Shown: positions 18,009 to 26,558 of the stretch, in pieces
How positions within the stretch are numbered: position 1 is the first letter of the stretch
Layout: each line of letters begins with the position of its first letter
Assembly (NCBI RefSeq): GCF_000971975.1
Contig: NZ_LAQO01000025.1
Coordinates: forward strand, 62,001 to 126,000
Length of the DNA stretch: 64,000 nt
Origin: Paenibacillus algorifonticola
GTDB lineage: Bacteria > Bacillota > Bacilli > Paenibacillales > Paenibacillaceae
Direction of reading: 5' to 3'
Position numbers and translations under genes: made by a program
The notes under the pieces: model-generated
Told to the model about the DNA's origin: nothing
The model's database searches: none
What the model saw: only the letters and a program-made list of their open reading frames with translations

Positions 18009-19348
18009 GTATGAGCCTCCAGCTTGCGCTTGCCCGCCGGGCGGCTGAAGCCGTAATGCTCCCTTAATGTATTTCCCGTATATTCGGTTCGGAACAAGCC
18101 TCTGTTTTGCAGCTCGGGTATAACCTTATCCACAAAATCGCTCAGCCCATCCGGCATATGCGAAGGCATCAAATTAAAGCCGTCCGCCGCCCTGCCGAGA
18201 AACCAACGCTCCAGCTCGTCCGCGATTTGCAGCGGCGTACCCGTAAGCGATGCATGTCCTCTCGAGCCCGCTGTGCGCATAATCAACTGCCTGAGCGTCA
18301 GCTTTTCCTTGCGGGCCATGCCTTCAACGAGCTCAAAACGCCCTCGGTTGCCGTTAATTTCCTCCTGACGCGGCAGCAGATGAAGCGGTACTGGCTCATC
18401 GAGCGGACAATCCGTCAAATCGACCTTGAACAGTGTCGACAGCCGTTTCAGCCCGTACGCAACAATCGTCAATTCATCCAGCTCGCGCTGCTTGTCCTGC
18501 GCCTCAGCTAGCGTATCGCCGATAATCGGGAAGAAACCTGGCAAAATGCATAGCTCGTCCGGGCTCCGCCCAAACGGCTTCATACGCGATTTTATGTCTG
18601 CGTAGAAAGCTTGTCCGCTCTCGAAGGTAGGCTGCGCAGTGAATACCGCTTCCGCCACCATCGCAGCGAACGATTTGCCATCCTCGGATGACCCCGCCTG
18701 TACGAGCAGCGGGTGTCCCTGAGGGGAGCGCGGCATATTAAGCGGGCCGCGGACCGCGAAATGTTCGCCCTTATGATCCAGCGGATGGATTTTCGCCATA
18801 TCCGCGTATAAGCCGCTTTCCTTATCGGCAACGAGCGCATCATCCTCCCAGCTGTCCCACAGCGCCTTCACCACCTCTACGAACTCGCTTGCCTTGCGGT
18901 AGCGCTCGTCATGTGGCGGCAAAGCCGCATCCGTAAAGTTATAAGCTGCGCTTTCGCTTGCCGTCGTCACAATGTTCCAGCCAGCCCGTCCTGCGCTTAT
19001 CCAGTCCAGCGACGCAAATTTGCGTGCTATATGAAAGGGGTCATTAAAGGTGGTTGAGGCTGTACCAATCAGTCCAATCTTATCGGTGACAGCGGCGATG
19101 GCTGACAGCAGAGTGAACGGCTCCAGCCCATGCAGCACTTTATGCTCAACAGTCGGAGGCAGCACCAATGTGTCCGCGAGAAACAACGAATCCAGCTTTC
19201 CCCGCTCAGCAATTCGTCCAAGCTCACGATAATAATTCAAATCGGTAATGCGGCGCGGATCCGTTGCCGGATGGCGCCATGACGCCTCGTGATGCCCGGT
19301 GTTCATCAGAAATAAATTGATATGCATGCTCCTCTTAGCTGAAATCAT
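18005..19348 (-). CDS. LLM flavin monooxygenase, NtaA/DszA type (array gene 3)
   Basis: This 447-residue FMNH2-dependent monooxygenase has all family blocks: NTGHHEASWRHP, LEPFTLLSAIAAVTDKIGLI, ISAGRAGWNIVTTASES, VLVQAGSS-like, the middle insertion, MRTAGSRGHASLTGTPLQIA and VIPELQNRGLFRTEYTG. The ATG at 19348 has AAAGGA 8 nt upstream and precedes the conserved MHINLFLMNTGHHE block; the longer reading to 19426 is rejected. It overlaps the next, degenerate paralogue by ATGA. The likely flavin supplier is a reductase such as the nitroreductase at 22354-22935 (inferred). Confidence 0.9.
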   Translation of the reverse strand: MISAKRSMHINLFLMNTGHHEASWRHPATDPRRITDLNYYRELGRIAERGKLDSLFLADTLVLPPTVEHKVLHGLEPFTLLSAIAAVTDKIGLIGTASTTFNDPFHIARKFASLDWISAGRAGWNIVTTASESAAYNFTDAALPPHDERYRKASEFVEVVKALWDSWEDDALVADKESGLYADMAKIHPLDHKGEHFAVRGPLNMPRSPQGHPLLVQAGSSEDGKSFAAMVAEAVFTAQPTFESGQAFYADIKSRMKPFGRSPDELCILPGFFPIIGDTLAEAQDKQRELDELTIVAYGLKRLSTLFKVDLTDCPLDEPVPLHLLPRQEEINGNRGRFELVEGMARKEKLTLRQLIMRTAGSRGHASLTGTPLQIADELERWFLGRAADGFNLMPSHMPDGLSDFVDKVIPELQNRGLFRTEYTGNTLREHYGFSRPAGKRKLEAHT

Positions 19349-19391
19349 TGCTTCATTCCTTTCGACATAGCATGGTAGGGCATCATTGCCG

Positions 19392-20747
19392 TTATCTCTT
19401 GACTGCCAATTGTCCCGTCTGCCCATATATGCTGGCAGGGCGCTGTAAGCCGTAATGCTCCCTTAAAGTTGTTCCTGTATATTCACTGCGAAAAATACCG
19501 CGGTTTTGCAGCTCCGGCACTACCTTGTCCACGAACAGCTCAAGGCCCTCCGGCAAATACGGAGGCATGACATTAAAGCCGTCCGCTGCTCCGCCGCGCC
19601 ACCATTTTTCCATCTCGTCGGCAATTTGCACCGGTGTGCCCACCATCGAATAATGGCCTCGCGAGGAGGCTGTTTTGACGATCAGCTGGCGCATCGTCAG
19701 CTTTTCCCGGCGGGCAAGCTCCACATACAGCTGGTAGCGTCCGCGGTGGCCATTTACTTCACTTTGCTGCGCCAGAAAATCAACGGGTACCGGTTCATCC
19801 AGCTCAAACCCGGTCATATCGGTGCTGAACAAATTGGACAGCCGCAACAGGCCATAATCAAATTGGATGTGGTCATGGAGCGCTGCCTCCCGGTCCCTTG
19901 CTTCAGCTTCCGTATCGCCGATAATCGGGCAGAACCCCGGCAATATTTTCAGCTCATCCGGCTGCCTTCCATATTTCTTCATCCGCGATTTCAAATCCGT
20001 ATAAAAGAGGCAGCCGTCCGCAAAGCTGTTTTGCGCCGTAAAGACAACCTCTGCTGCATGCGCGGCGAATTCCTTGCCCGTCTCCGAAGCACCAGCCTGC
20101 ACCCGTACGGGCTGCCCTTGCGGGGGCCTCGGCAAATTCAGTGCGCCCCGCACTGAGAAATAGCTGCCCTGATGCCGGATATCATGTATGCTGCCAGGGT
20201 CGGCGTAAATGCCGCTCGCCTTATCCTGTACAAGCGCATCATCCTCCCAGCTGTCCCACAGCTGCTGCACCACTTCCAAAAACTCGGCAGCTCGCTTATA
20301 GCGCTCCCCATGCTCCGGAAGCTTCTCATCAGCAAAGTTGTGGGCAGTGGCATCATTGGTTGATGTCACAATGTTCCAAGCGGCACGGCCACCGCTAATA
20401 AAATCAAGCGAAGCAAACTGCCGCGCCACATGATACGGATGGCTGTAAGTCGTCGAAGCCGTACCGATTAATCCAATCCGACTAGTCAGCATAGCAAGCG
20501 CAGAAAGCAGCGTAAACGGCTCCAAGCTTTGCAGCACCTTGTATCGGATAGTCGGGGGCAGCGCATACGAATCAGCCAAAAATAAGGAATCGAGCTTGCC
20601 ACGCTCCGCCGTTTGCAGCAGCTTGACGTAATAGCTGGCATTTGTAACATCCTGCGGGCTGCTTCCCGGCAGCCGCCAAGCGGCCTCATGATGGCCATTG
20701 CCCATAAGAAACACATTCAGGTGAAGCTGCCTGTCGGTCGCCTTCAT
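19392..20747 (-). CDS. LLM flavin monooxygenase, NtaA/DszA type (array gene 2)
   Basis: This 451-residue paralogue has intact family motifs: GNGHHEAAWRLPG, LADSYALPPTIRYKVLQSLE, ISGGRAAWNIVTSTNDATAH, VRVQAGASETGKEFAA, TASSRGHYSMVGTPVQIADE and VVPELQNRGIFRSEYTGTTL. The ATG at 20747 follows GGGGAGGAAGGA; the longer reading that runs into the first array gene is rejected. It is separated from its neighbours by 25 and 43 bp, consistent with one operon reading from 22125 towards 15179. Confidence 0.9.
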   Translation of the reverse strand: MKATDRQLHLNVFLMGNGHHEAAWRLPGSSPQDVTNASYYVKLLQTAERGKLDSLFLADSYALPPTIRYKVLQSLEPFTLLSALAMLTSRIGLIGTASTTYSHPYHVARQFASLDFISGGRAAWNIVTSTNDATAHNFADEKLPEHGERYKRAAEFLEVVQQLWDSWEDDALVQDKASGIYADPGSIHDIRHQGSYFSVRGALNLPRPPQGQPVRVQAGASETGKEFAAHAAEVVFTAQNSFADGCLFYTDLKSRMKKYGRQPDELKILPGFCPIIGDTEAEARDREAALHDHIQFDYGLLRLSNLFSTDMTGFELDEPVPVDFLAQQSEVNGHRGRYQLYVELARREKLTMRQLIVKTASSRGHYSMVGTPVQIADEMEKWWRGGAADGFNVMPPYLPEGLELFVDKVVPELQNRGIFRSEYTGTTLREHYGLQRPASIYGQTGQLAVKR

Positions 20748-20772
20748 TCCTTCCTCCCCTTCCACTGCCCTT

Positions 20773-22125
20773 TTATTGGGCGGAAATAACCGACTGCCTG
20801 GACGAAGAGCGCTCTGGCCGCTCCAGCCCGTAATGCTCCCGCAGCGTCGTGCCTTCATAATCGGTGCGGAACAGACCGCGATTTTGCAGCTCGGGAATGA
20901 CTTTATCGACAAATTCCTCTAGTCCGCTCGGGAAGTAAGGTGGCATCAAATTAAAGCCATCTGCTGCCCCCTGCACAATCCAGCGCTCCATCTCGTCGGC
21001 GATTTCAATCGGCGTGCCTGACATCGAATAATGTCCGCGCGACGTTGCTGTCCTCAAAATAAGCTGACGAATCGTCAGGTTTTCCCGCTGCGCTAGCTCC
21101 AGATACAGCTGATGCCGCGCTTTTTGCGAATTGATTTCATGATTTTCCGCCAGCTCTGCGAAAGGCAGCGGACCATCCAGCGGATAGCCCCGCAAATCCA
21201 TCTTCAGCAAATTGGATAAACGGTACACCCCGTATTCCGGCTGGGTCAGCTCGTTCAGCTCGCGCTCCTTCTCCTTCGCCTCCGCTGATGTATCGCCAAT
21301 GACAGGACAAAAGCCCGGCAAAATTTTAATTTGCGCTGGCGAGCGGCCATATTTCGCCATCCGGCCTTTCACATCCGCATAAAAGCTCCGTCCATCCTCA
21401 AGCGTATTTTGTGCAGTAAAAACAGCCTCCGCCATACGAGAGGCAAACTCTCTGCCGGTATCCGATGCTCCCGCTTGTACCAGCACGGGATGTCCTTGAG
21501 GCGATCGCGGCAAGTTCAGCGGACCCTTCACATGGAAATGGCGGCCGACATGGTTGATTTCATGCAGCTTTTCCGGGTCCACATAAAGTCCCTGCTCCTT
21601 ATCGGCAACGATCGCGTCCTCCTCCCAGCTGTCCCATAGTCCCTTCGCCACCTCCATAAACTCGCCAGCCCGCTCATAGCGGTCGGTATGCTCCGGCAGC
21701 GGAGCCGCTCCAAAGTTGAAGGCCGTCGCATTGCCCGTCGAGGTTACAATATTAAATCCCGCCCGGCCCCGGCTAATATGATCCAGCGAATTGAATTTGC
21801 GGGCCACATGGAAGGGCTCATAATAAGTCGTCGAGGCCGTTCCGATCAATCCGATGCGGCTTGTCGCGATCGCCAGCGCCGAAAGCAGCGTGAACGGCTC
21901 CAGCGCCTGCTGCACCAAAAACTGCATCGTCGGCGGCAGGCCGTAGGAATCGGCGAGAAATAGCGAATCCAGCTTGCCTGCTTCGGCAATTTTCGCCAGC
22001 TTTATATAATAGTCGATATCCGTCACCCCATTCGGGTCGCTGCCCGGATGGCGCCATGACGCTTCGTGATGCCCTGTATTGCGCAGAAACAAGTTCAAAT
22101 GCATTTTCTTTTTGCCATAACTCAT
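20773..22125 (-). CDS. LLM flavin monooxygenase, NtaA/DszA type (array gene 1)
   Basis: This 450-residue first gene of the LLM array shows NTGHHEASWRHPGS, LADSYGLPPTMQFLVQQALE, ISRGRAGFNIVTSTGNATAF, VLVQAGASDTGREFAS, TATSRGHYSMSGTPIEIADE and VIPELQNRGLFRTDYEGTTL. It is the paralogue most like the LLM gene inside the siderophore operon (29559-30893). GAGGAG lies 9 nt before the ATG. A Fur-type operator lies about 70 bp upstream (22193-22212), placing the array under probable iron control. In this family NtaA and EmoA attack aminopolycarboxylate chelators and DszA/SnaA other substrates; the substrate here is unknown. Confidence 0.92.
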   Translation of the reverse strand: MSYGKKKMHLNLFLRNTGHHEASWRHPGSDPNGVTDIDYYIKLAKIAEAGKLDSLFLADSYGLPPTMQFLVQQALEPFTLLSALAIATSRIGLIGTASTTYYEPFHVARKFNSLDHISRGRAGFNIVTSTGNATAFNFGAAPLPEHTDRYERAGEFMEVAKGLWDSWEEDAIVADKEQGLYVDPEKLHEINHVGRHFHVKGPLNLPRSPQGHPVLVQAGASDTGREFASRMAEAVFTAQNTLEDGRSFYADVKGRMAKYGRSPAQIKILPGFCPVIGDTSAEAKEKERELNELTQPEYGVYRLSNLLKMDLRGYPLDGPLPFAELAENHEINSQKARHQLYLELAQRENLTIRQLILRTATSRGHYSMSGTPIEIADEMERWIVQGAADGFNLMPPYFPSGLEEFVDKVIPELQNRGLFRTDYEGTTLREHYGLERPERSSSRQSVISAQ

Positions 22126-22192
22126 CTTCTACCACTCCTCAAAAGGATATAGGGTCACCCTGGAACAGGATGGCGACTCTGCGTTCTGAAAT

Positions 22193-22212
22193 TGATAACG
22201 ATTTTCATTTAC
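22193..22212. promoter_or_regulatory. Fur-type operator before the LLM monooxygenase array
   Basis: GATAACGATTTTCATTTAC (22194-22212) matches the 19-bp Fur consensus at 14 positions, and its 7-1-7 core TGATAAC-G-ATTTTCA matches the Bacillus-type core at 12 of 14. It differs by one base from the site at 26266-26284 near the siderophore-importer gene. It lies 68 bp upstream of the array's first ATG. Confidence 0.75.
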
Positions 22213-22280
22213 GATTTTATCGAAATACTTAAAGTTAATCCATGTACATTTTTGCCCTATTTTTCTATATTAAGATTATT

Positions 22281-22313
22281 AAAAAACTCTTAGAATCATT
22301 AGATTCCAAGAGT
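22281..22313 (-). terminator. Terminator of the siderophore-import operon
   Basis: On the minus strand ACTCTTGGAATC and GATTCTAAGAGT pair with a short loop, followed by TTTTTT. It lies 40 bp beyond the nitroreductase stop, so the import operon ends here and the LLM array has its own promoter. Confidence 0.8.
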
Positions 22314-22353
22314 CTTCGGATTTAATACAAAATTAAGATAAATTTATTATTAA

Positions 22354-22935
22354 TTATTTGTTAACAATTGTAAGAAGCTCGCGCGCTGGTGTGCGCGGGG
22401 CAGCATTTGGGATAATGCGTGGATAGCCAATATGGAGCACGGCGACAATTTTTTCTCCCGGCTGAACCCCTACTCCGGACGCATCGCGAAATTTGGGATT
22501 GTACATGTAAGGATTCGACTTCCACACCATGCCAATTCCTTGCTCCCATGCGGCAAGCTGGAGATTTTGAATGAGACAGCATACCGCCGAAAAATCCTCA
22601 TCCCACTGCTTTTGACGAGGGTCCTCCTTGAGCACGACCAGCAAATGCAGCGGCGTATTCATATATTCCTTCATCCGATGCTCGCCGTATTTGGCCAGCT
22701 CCTCCGGCGTGTAGGTAGAGAGCATCGCATCCGCGAACGTTTTGCGCCCCTCCCCTTCATACACAATAAAACGCCAAGGCTCGCGCAAATTATGATTTGG
22801 AGCCCAGACGGCTACATCGAGCAGCTCCGTCAACGTCTCTATGGACACAGCATCTTCCTTGAAAACCCTCACCGTACGCCTTTCCTTTATGATTCGCGAT
22901 ACTGTATTTGGCAGAGCAGAATGGTCCGTATGCAT
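22354..22935 (-). CDS. Nitroreductase-family FMN oxidoreductase
   Basis: This 193-residue nitroreductase-fold flavoprotein has an N-terminal RRTVRVF motif (residues 19-25), EPWRFIVYEG and, near the C-terminus, GEKIVAVLHIGYP. It starts 23 bp below the second FecCD permease with AGGAGGAG before the ATG, so it is the last gene of the siderophore-import operon. Possible jobs, all inferred: a ferric-siderophore reductase in the cytosol, or an NAD(P)H:FMN reductase feeding FMNH2 to the LLM monooxygenases next door. Its family is certain, its substrate is not. Confidence 0.9.
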   Translation of the reverse strand: MHTDHSALPNTVSRIIKERRTVRVFKEDAVSIETLTELLDVAVWAPNHNLREPWRFIVYEGEGRKTFADAMLSTYTPEELAKYGEHRMKEYMNTPLHLLVVLKEDPRQKQWDEDFSAVCCLIQNLQLAAWEQGIGMVWKSNPYMYNPKFRDASGVGVQPGEKIVAVLHIGYPRIIPNAAPRTPARELLTIVNK

Positions 22936-22958
22936 CGTTTTCTCCTCCTAATGTCCTG

Positions 22959-23969
22959 TTATGGACGATTGCGATTGCGGTACAGCAAATAGATTAAATA
23001 GGGCGCTCCAATAGCTGTCGTTATAATGCCTGTAGGAATTTCAATAGGCGGCAGCAGCGCACGTCCCAGCAGGTCAGCAGACATCACGATCAAGCCGCCA
23101 ACCAAAGCCGACACGCTCAGCAGCCTGCGGCTCGTCTGGCCAACCAATTGCCTCGCGATATGCGGTCCCATTAAGCCAATGAACCCAATCGTTCCGGCCA
23201 TCGCGACAGAAGCGCCTGCCAAGCTTACGCTGATGAGCAATAAAAGGCCGCGTGAACGCTCGACTGAGCTGCCAAGGCCGATGGATAGCTCATCGCCAAG
23301 CTTCAAAATATCCAAAGTCCGTGACATAAGAAGCGCTGCCGGAAACAGAACGAGCAGCCACGGAAGCAGCGGCCAAAAGTGGTCCCAGGTTCTGCCATAT
23401 GTACTTCCCATCAGCCAGATCATCGCCTGCTTAATATTTTGAACATGACGCGTCGTCATCCAAAAGGTAATATATGCGTGTGAGGCCGCGCCCACCCCTA
23501 CGCCGACAAGCAGCAGCCGCATAGGCGCAGCGCCACGACGCCAAGCGAGAAAATATGTAAGCGCAGCCGCCCCAAGCGCCCCGCTAAATGCAATAAAAGG
23601 CAGCAGCGCAATCGGCACGGACGGCAGGGCGATAATGGCGGTAACCGCCATTAGGGCAGCTCCCCCGTTGATACCTATGACGCCTGGGGCAGCTAGCGGA
23701 TTGCGGGTAATCCCTTGCAAAATCGCGCCCGAAAGCGCCAGCCCGCAGCCGACCAGAAATGCTACCAGCGACCTGGGAAAGCGCAGCTGATTGACGACAA
23801 ACTCATATTCAGGCTCGCCGATTCCAAAAACCGTTTTCCACGCTTGTGACAGCGGAACCGGGTATTCACCGATCATAATGCTCATGGAAAGAACGATAAA
23901 ATTAGCAGCAATAAGGACAACAATGACAGGCCAAAGACGGGCGGATGCGGATAAAGTAAAACGGGACAT
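22959..23969 (-). CDS. FecCD-type iron-siderophore ABC permease 2
   Basis: This 336-residue permease has about nine to ten membrane helices. FecCD hallmarks: GLALSGAILQGITRNPLAAPGVIGI, RLLLVGVGVG, and GTIGFIGLMGPHIARQLVG before the last helices. The ATG at 23969 overlaps the stop of the first permease gene by one base (TAATG) and has AAAGGAGGGAG upstream; the longer upstream reading is rejected. It works with the first permease as a heterodimer. No ATPase is encoded nearby, so a shared FhuC/YusV-like ATPase elsewhere is needed (known for Bacillus Feu, inferred here). Confidence 0.94.
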   Translation of the reverse strand: MSRFTLSASARLWPVIVVLIAANFIVLSMSIMIGEYPVPLSQAWKTVFGIGEPEYEFVVNQLRFPRSLVAFLVGCGLALSGAILQGITRNPLAAPGVIGINGGAALMAVTAIIALPSVPIALLPFIAFSGALGAAALTYFLAWRRGAAPMRLLLVGVGVGAASHAYITFWMTTRHVQNIKQAMIWLMGSTYGRTWDHFWPLLPWLLVLFPAALLMSRTLDILKLGDELSIGLGSSVERSRGLLLLISVSLAGASVAMAGTIGFIGLMGPHIARQLVGQTSRRLLSVSALVGGLIVMSADLLGRALLPPIEIPTGIITTAIGAPYLIYLLYRNRNRP

Positions 23970-24955
23970 TATCGTTTCTCCCTCCTTTGCGCCAAATAAA
24001 TGAGGAAGGGAGCGCCTGCCATGGCCGTCACTACACCTGCTGGAAGCTCCTGATAGGGAAAAATAAAGCGGGCAGCAATATCCGCCAGCAGCAGCAGCCC
24101 TGCTCCAAGCAGCGCAGAATAAGGAATGATCCAGCGATAATCCAGCCCGACCATAAATCTGACGATATGCGGTACCGCAAGGCCAATGAAGCCGATTGGA
24201 CCGGCAATGGCCACAGAGCCTCCCATCAGGCACATGACGATGAACAGCGCTGCCGTTTTCATTAGGCCGATTTTCAGCCCCAGCCCCTGAGCGACTTCAT
24301 CGCCGAGACTAAGCAAATTAATTTGCCGGCTGAGAACCAGAGCTCCCGCCATTCCGACCAGCATGTACGGCAGCACGCGTACGAACATTTCCATGCTGCC
24401 GCCGGTCAATGAACCGGCCATCCAGAAACGCATTTCATCCAGCGACTCCTCGCTGAAAATAAGAATGCCCTGCACCATGGAAGCAAGCAGCATATTGATA
24501 GTGGCGCCCGCCAAAATCAGCTTAATGGACGTAAGACCTCCCCTGCCCAGCGAACCGAGCATAAAAACAACGAGACAGGCAAGCCCCGCCCCAAGCAGTG
24601 CCGCCCACATATGGATAAGCGAAGACGTAAATCCAAATACAAACATGGATATGACGAGCAGCAGCGCCGCCCCATAGTTGCTTCCGAGCATCTCGGGGCC
24701 CGCCAGCGGATTGCGGCTAATGGCCTGCATAATGCTTCCCGCCATGCCGAGCGATGCCCCCACCATCATCGCCATTAGAGCGCGCGGCACCCGGACTGTG
24801 CGAATGATCAGATGCTCCCTTGAGCCGTCAAATGAGGTAAACGCATCGATGACCGTATGAAGCGGAACCATTGATTTTCCTACAGCAATGCTGGCTGCAA
24901 GGCCAAAGATGACAAATACAATACCGAGCACAATGCCCGTAAGCCGAATATTCAA
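23969..24955 (-). CDS. FecCD-type iron-siderophore ABC permease 1
   Basis: This 328-residue permease shows MVGASLGMAGSIMQAISRNP, LAGPEMLGSNYGAA, LILAGATINMLLASM and GPIGFIGLAVPHIVRFMVG, the standard FecCD-family blocks. Translation starts at TTG 24955 with GGAGG 7 nt upstream; there is no suitable ATG nearby. It lies 103 bp below the binding-protein gene, a gap that contains a hairpin (24981-25000), and is coupled to the second permease by a one-base overlap. Confidence 0.94.
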   Translation of the reverse strand: MNIRLTGIVLGIVFVIFGLAASIAVGKSMVPLHTVIDAFTSFDGSREHLIIRTVRVPRALMAMMVGASLGMAGSIMQAISRNPLAGPEMLGSNYGAALLLVISMFVFGFTSSLIHMWAALLGAGLACLVVFMLGSLGRGGLTSIKLILAGATINMLLASMVQGILIFSEESLDEMRFWMAGSLTGGSMEMFVRVLPYMLVGMAGALVLSRQINLLSLGDEVAQGLGLKIGLMKTAALFIVMCLMGGSVAIAGPIGFIGLAVPHIVRFMVGLDYRWIIPYSALLGAGLLLLADIAARFIFPYQELPAGVVTAMAGAPFLIYLAQRREKR

Positions 24956-24980
24956 ATCCGTTCCTCCCTAAAAGCGTGGC

Positions 24981-25000
24981 GGCAGAGCGCCAGCTCTGCC
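24981..25000. other. Intercistronic hairpin in the siderophore-import operon
   Basis: GGCAGAGC and GCTCTGCC form a perfect 8-bp stem with a 4-nt loop, between the binding-protein gene and the first permease. No T-run follows on the minus strand. Such hairpins often protect the abundant binding-protein mRNA or partly attenuate downstream genes; this role is inferred. Confidence 0.5.
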
Positions 25001-25058
25001 TGAACAGGGACACTCTGCCTTCTCACCACGCTTCTAATACCCTAAACGCTAGCGCTGG

Positions 25059-26087
25059 TTACGCTTTGACTAGGAATTTAGTCAAATCGTCAATCATTAA
25101 ATTGACTGCCTGTATGCCATGCCCGCTCAGCCAAACTTCCCAGCTCGCTACGTAGACGCGATCATTCTGCACACCTTTCAGCGTATTCCATAGCGGATTG
25201 CTTTTAATTTTTTGTTCAAAATATTCCTGCTCGCTCTCGCGTCCGAACAAAATAATGACATCGCCGTCCAGATCGGCAATTTGTTCCTCTGTCGCATTAA
25301 AGTTAAAATCATCATCCTTGCTTTGTACAGCCGGACGCTTAATGCCAGCACGTTCTACCACACCGCCAGTGAACGAAGGCTTCAAGTAAACGGATACGCG
25401 GTCCTTCCTTGGACGAAGCAGCGAAACTTCCGTCGTATTCAAGCTGTCGCCAAGCTTCGCATGCAGCTCTGCGATATGCGCATCAAATTGCTCAATCAGC
25501 TTCTTGCCCTCTGCTTCTTTGCCAACAATAGCTGCGTGCACAGCCAAGTTCGCCTCCCACTGTGCGCCGCCTACCTCTGTAAACACAGTTGGCGCAATTT
25601 GCGAAAGCTGCTCATAGATGGCCTCCTGCGTATCCTTAATGCCAATAATGACATCGGGCTTCAACGAGGCAATCGTCTCTAAGCTTGGCTGCTCTACCGT
25701 TCCGATATTCGTAATGCCTTCTGTTCCTGTCAAATAGGTCGCAAAACCGTCATCTACCGAAATAATCGATGGCGCGCCAACTGGCTTCACGCCAAGTGCA
25801 AGCATATTATCGAGTGCGCCATTATCCAATACGACAACCTTCTGCGGATTAGGCGGAACGACTGTTTCTCCCATCGCATGCTTGAACGTGCGGCCTTCTG
25901 TATCTCCTGCTGCATTTGCTTCAGCGGTTGGCTGTGCACTTTCTCCCGCAGCCGGACTAGAACTGTTCTGCCCTGACGGTGCACCACCAGATCCATTTGC
26001 CGCAGCTCCGCAGCCTGATACGACGAGCATCAGCAGCAGCACCAGTACCGCGCGCGCCTGCCAATTGATTTGTAACTTGAATAACAT
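25059..26087 (-). CDS. Ferric-siderophore-binding lipoprotein
   Basis: This 342-residue lipoprotein has the lipobox VVSGC with Cys26, then a Gly/Ser/Ala-rich linker. The mature domain has the class-III (TroA/FhuD-like) fold: TFKHAMGETVVPPNPQKVVVLDNGALDNMLALG, SLETIASLKPDVIIG and AWEVWLSGHGIQAVNLMIDD. GGGAGG precedes the ATG at 26087. It is the first gene of the import operon and captures a ferric siderophore for the two FecCD permeases. Operator-like palindromes at 26136-26160 and 26265-26284, and the divergent Btr-like regulator, repeat the feuABC/btr arrangement of B. subtilis. Confidence 0.94.
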   Translation of the reverse strand: MLFKLQINWQARAVLVLLLMLVVSGCGAAANGSGGAPSGQNSSSPAAGESAQPTAEANAAGDTEGRTFKHAMGETVVPPNPQKVVVLDNGALDNMLALGVKPVGAPSIISVDDGFATYLTGTEGITNIGTVEQPSLETIASLKPDVIIGIKDTQEAIYEQLSQIAPTVFTEVGGAQWEANLAVHAAIVGKEAEGKKLIEQFDAHIAELHAKLGDSLNTTEVSLLRPRKDRVSVYLKPSFTGGVVERAGIKRPAVQSKDDDFNFNATEEQIADLDGDVIILFGRESEQEYFEQKIKSNPLWNTLKGVQNDRVYVASWEVWLSGHGIQAVNLMIDDLTKFLVKA

Positions 26088-26135
26088 TGAAAAAACCTCC
26101 CTGTATGTATCTTTGGTCCATAACGACCTTTTTTA

Positions 26136-26160
26136 TGAGAACTATTCTCAACGAGAATCA
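26136..26160. promoter_or_regulatory. Fur-type operator before the siderophore-binding protein
   Basis: TGAGAAC-T-ATTCTCA (26136-26150) is a 7-1-7 inverted repeat of Fur type with one extra half-site (GAGAATCA, to 26160). It lies about 50 bp upstream of the lipoprotein ATG, where it could block its promoter. Confidence 0.65.
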
Positions 26161-26264
26161 TAAATCGTTTCGCTCTTTTTGTACATCGATCTTTTTGTCC
26201 GATTCCATATAAAATTTTATCATTTATCCAATTGCTGCCCATAGTTTGTTTTCACAATTGACTA

Positions 26265-26284
26265 TGATAATGATTTTCATTTAC
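26265..26284. promoter_or_regulatory. Fur-type operator between importer and Btr-like regulator
   Basis: The 7-1-7 core TGATAAT-G-ATTTTCA (26265-26279) matches the Fur core at 13 of 14 positions, and the 19-mer 26266-26284 matches the long consensus at 15. It lies in the divergent space between the importer operon and the AraC/Btr-like gene and may control either or both. Confidence 0.8.
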
Positions 26285-26340
26285 AATAAACAAGATCGGT
26301 TTTTCCTTTTTTTAAATATAAGCATTTATAAGTTTCACAC

Positions 26341-26511
26341 TTATTCTCGGCTTATATTTCACCCTCGAAACGGTAGCTTTGCCGTCAGAGGACGGCGACA
26401 GCCGTTTACGCTTGAAATATAGGAAAGTATATCATTTTCTCATCCTTTCTCTATATTTCTCGGACTGAAACGCGCCGCGCCGCCAAAGGACGACGACAGC
26501 CGTTTCACCTT
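26341..26511 (-). repeat. Inverted copies of the 97-bp palindromic repeat
   Basis: A full unit (26414-26511) and a degraded second unit (about 26341-26413) of the same element that is tandemly repeated at 42997-43481, here in opposite orientation. Read on the minus strand it begins AAGGTGAAACGGCTGTCG and ends with the same GAAATATAGAGAAAGGAT hairpin arm. The copies fill most of the otherwise gene-free stretch 26285-26558 upstream of the Btr-like gene. Confidence 0.85.
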
Positions 26512-26558
26512 GCAGCAACCGATGCCTCTTACCAGACTAATAGACTGGAGACGCCAAA

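Noticed and set aside
19506..20156. Long plus-strand open frame (216 codons) opposite an LLM gene
   Set aside because: It mirrors the codon structure of the opposite gene, has no ribosome-binding site and no domain; similar mirror frames occur opposite the other LLM genes (for example 30009-30827).
23970..24233. Longer N-terminus for the second FecCD permease
   Set aside because: It lies wholly within the first permease gene and would be a non-membrane leader; the TAATG overlap with AAAGGAGGGAG is typical coupling.
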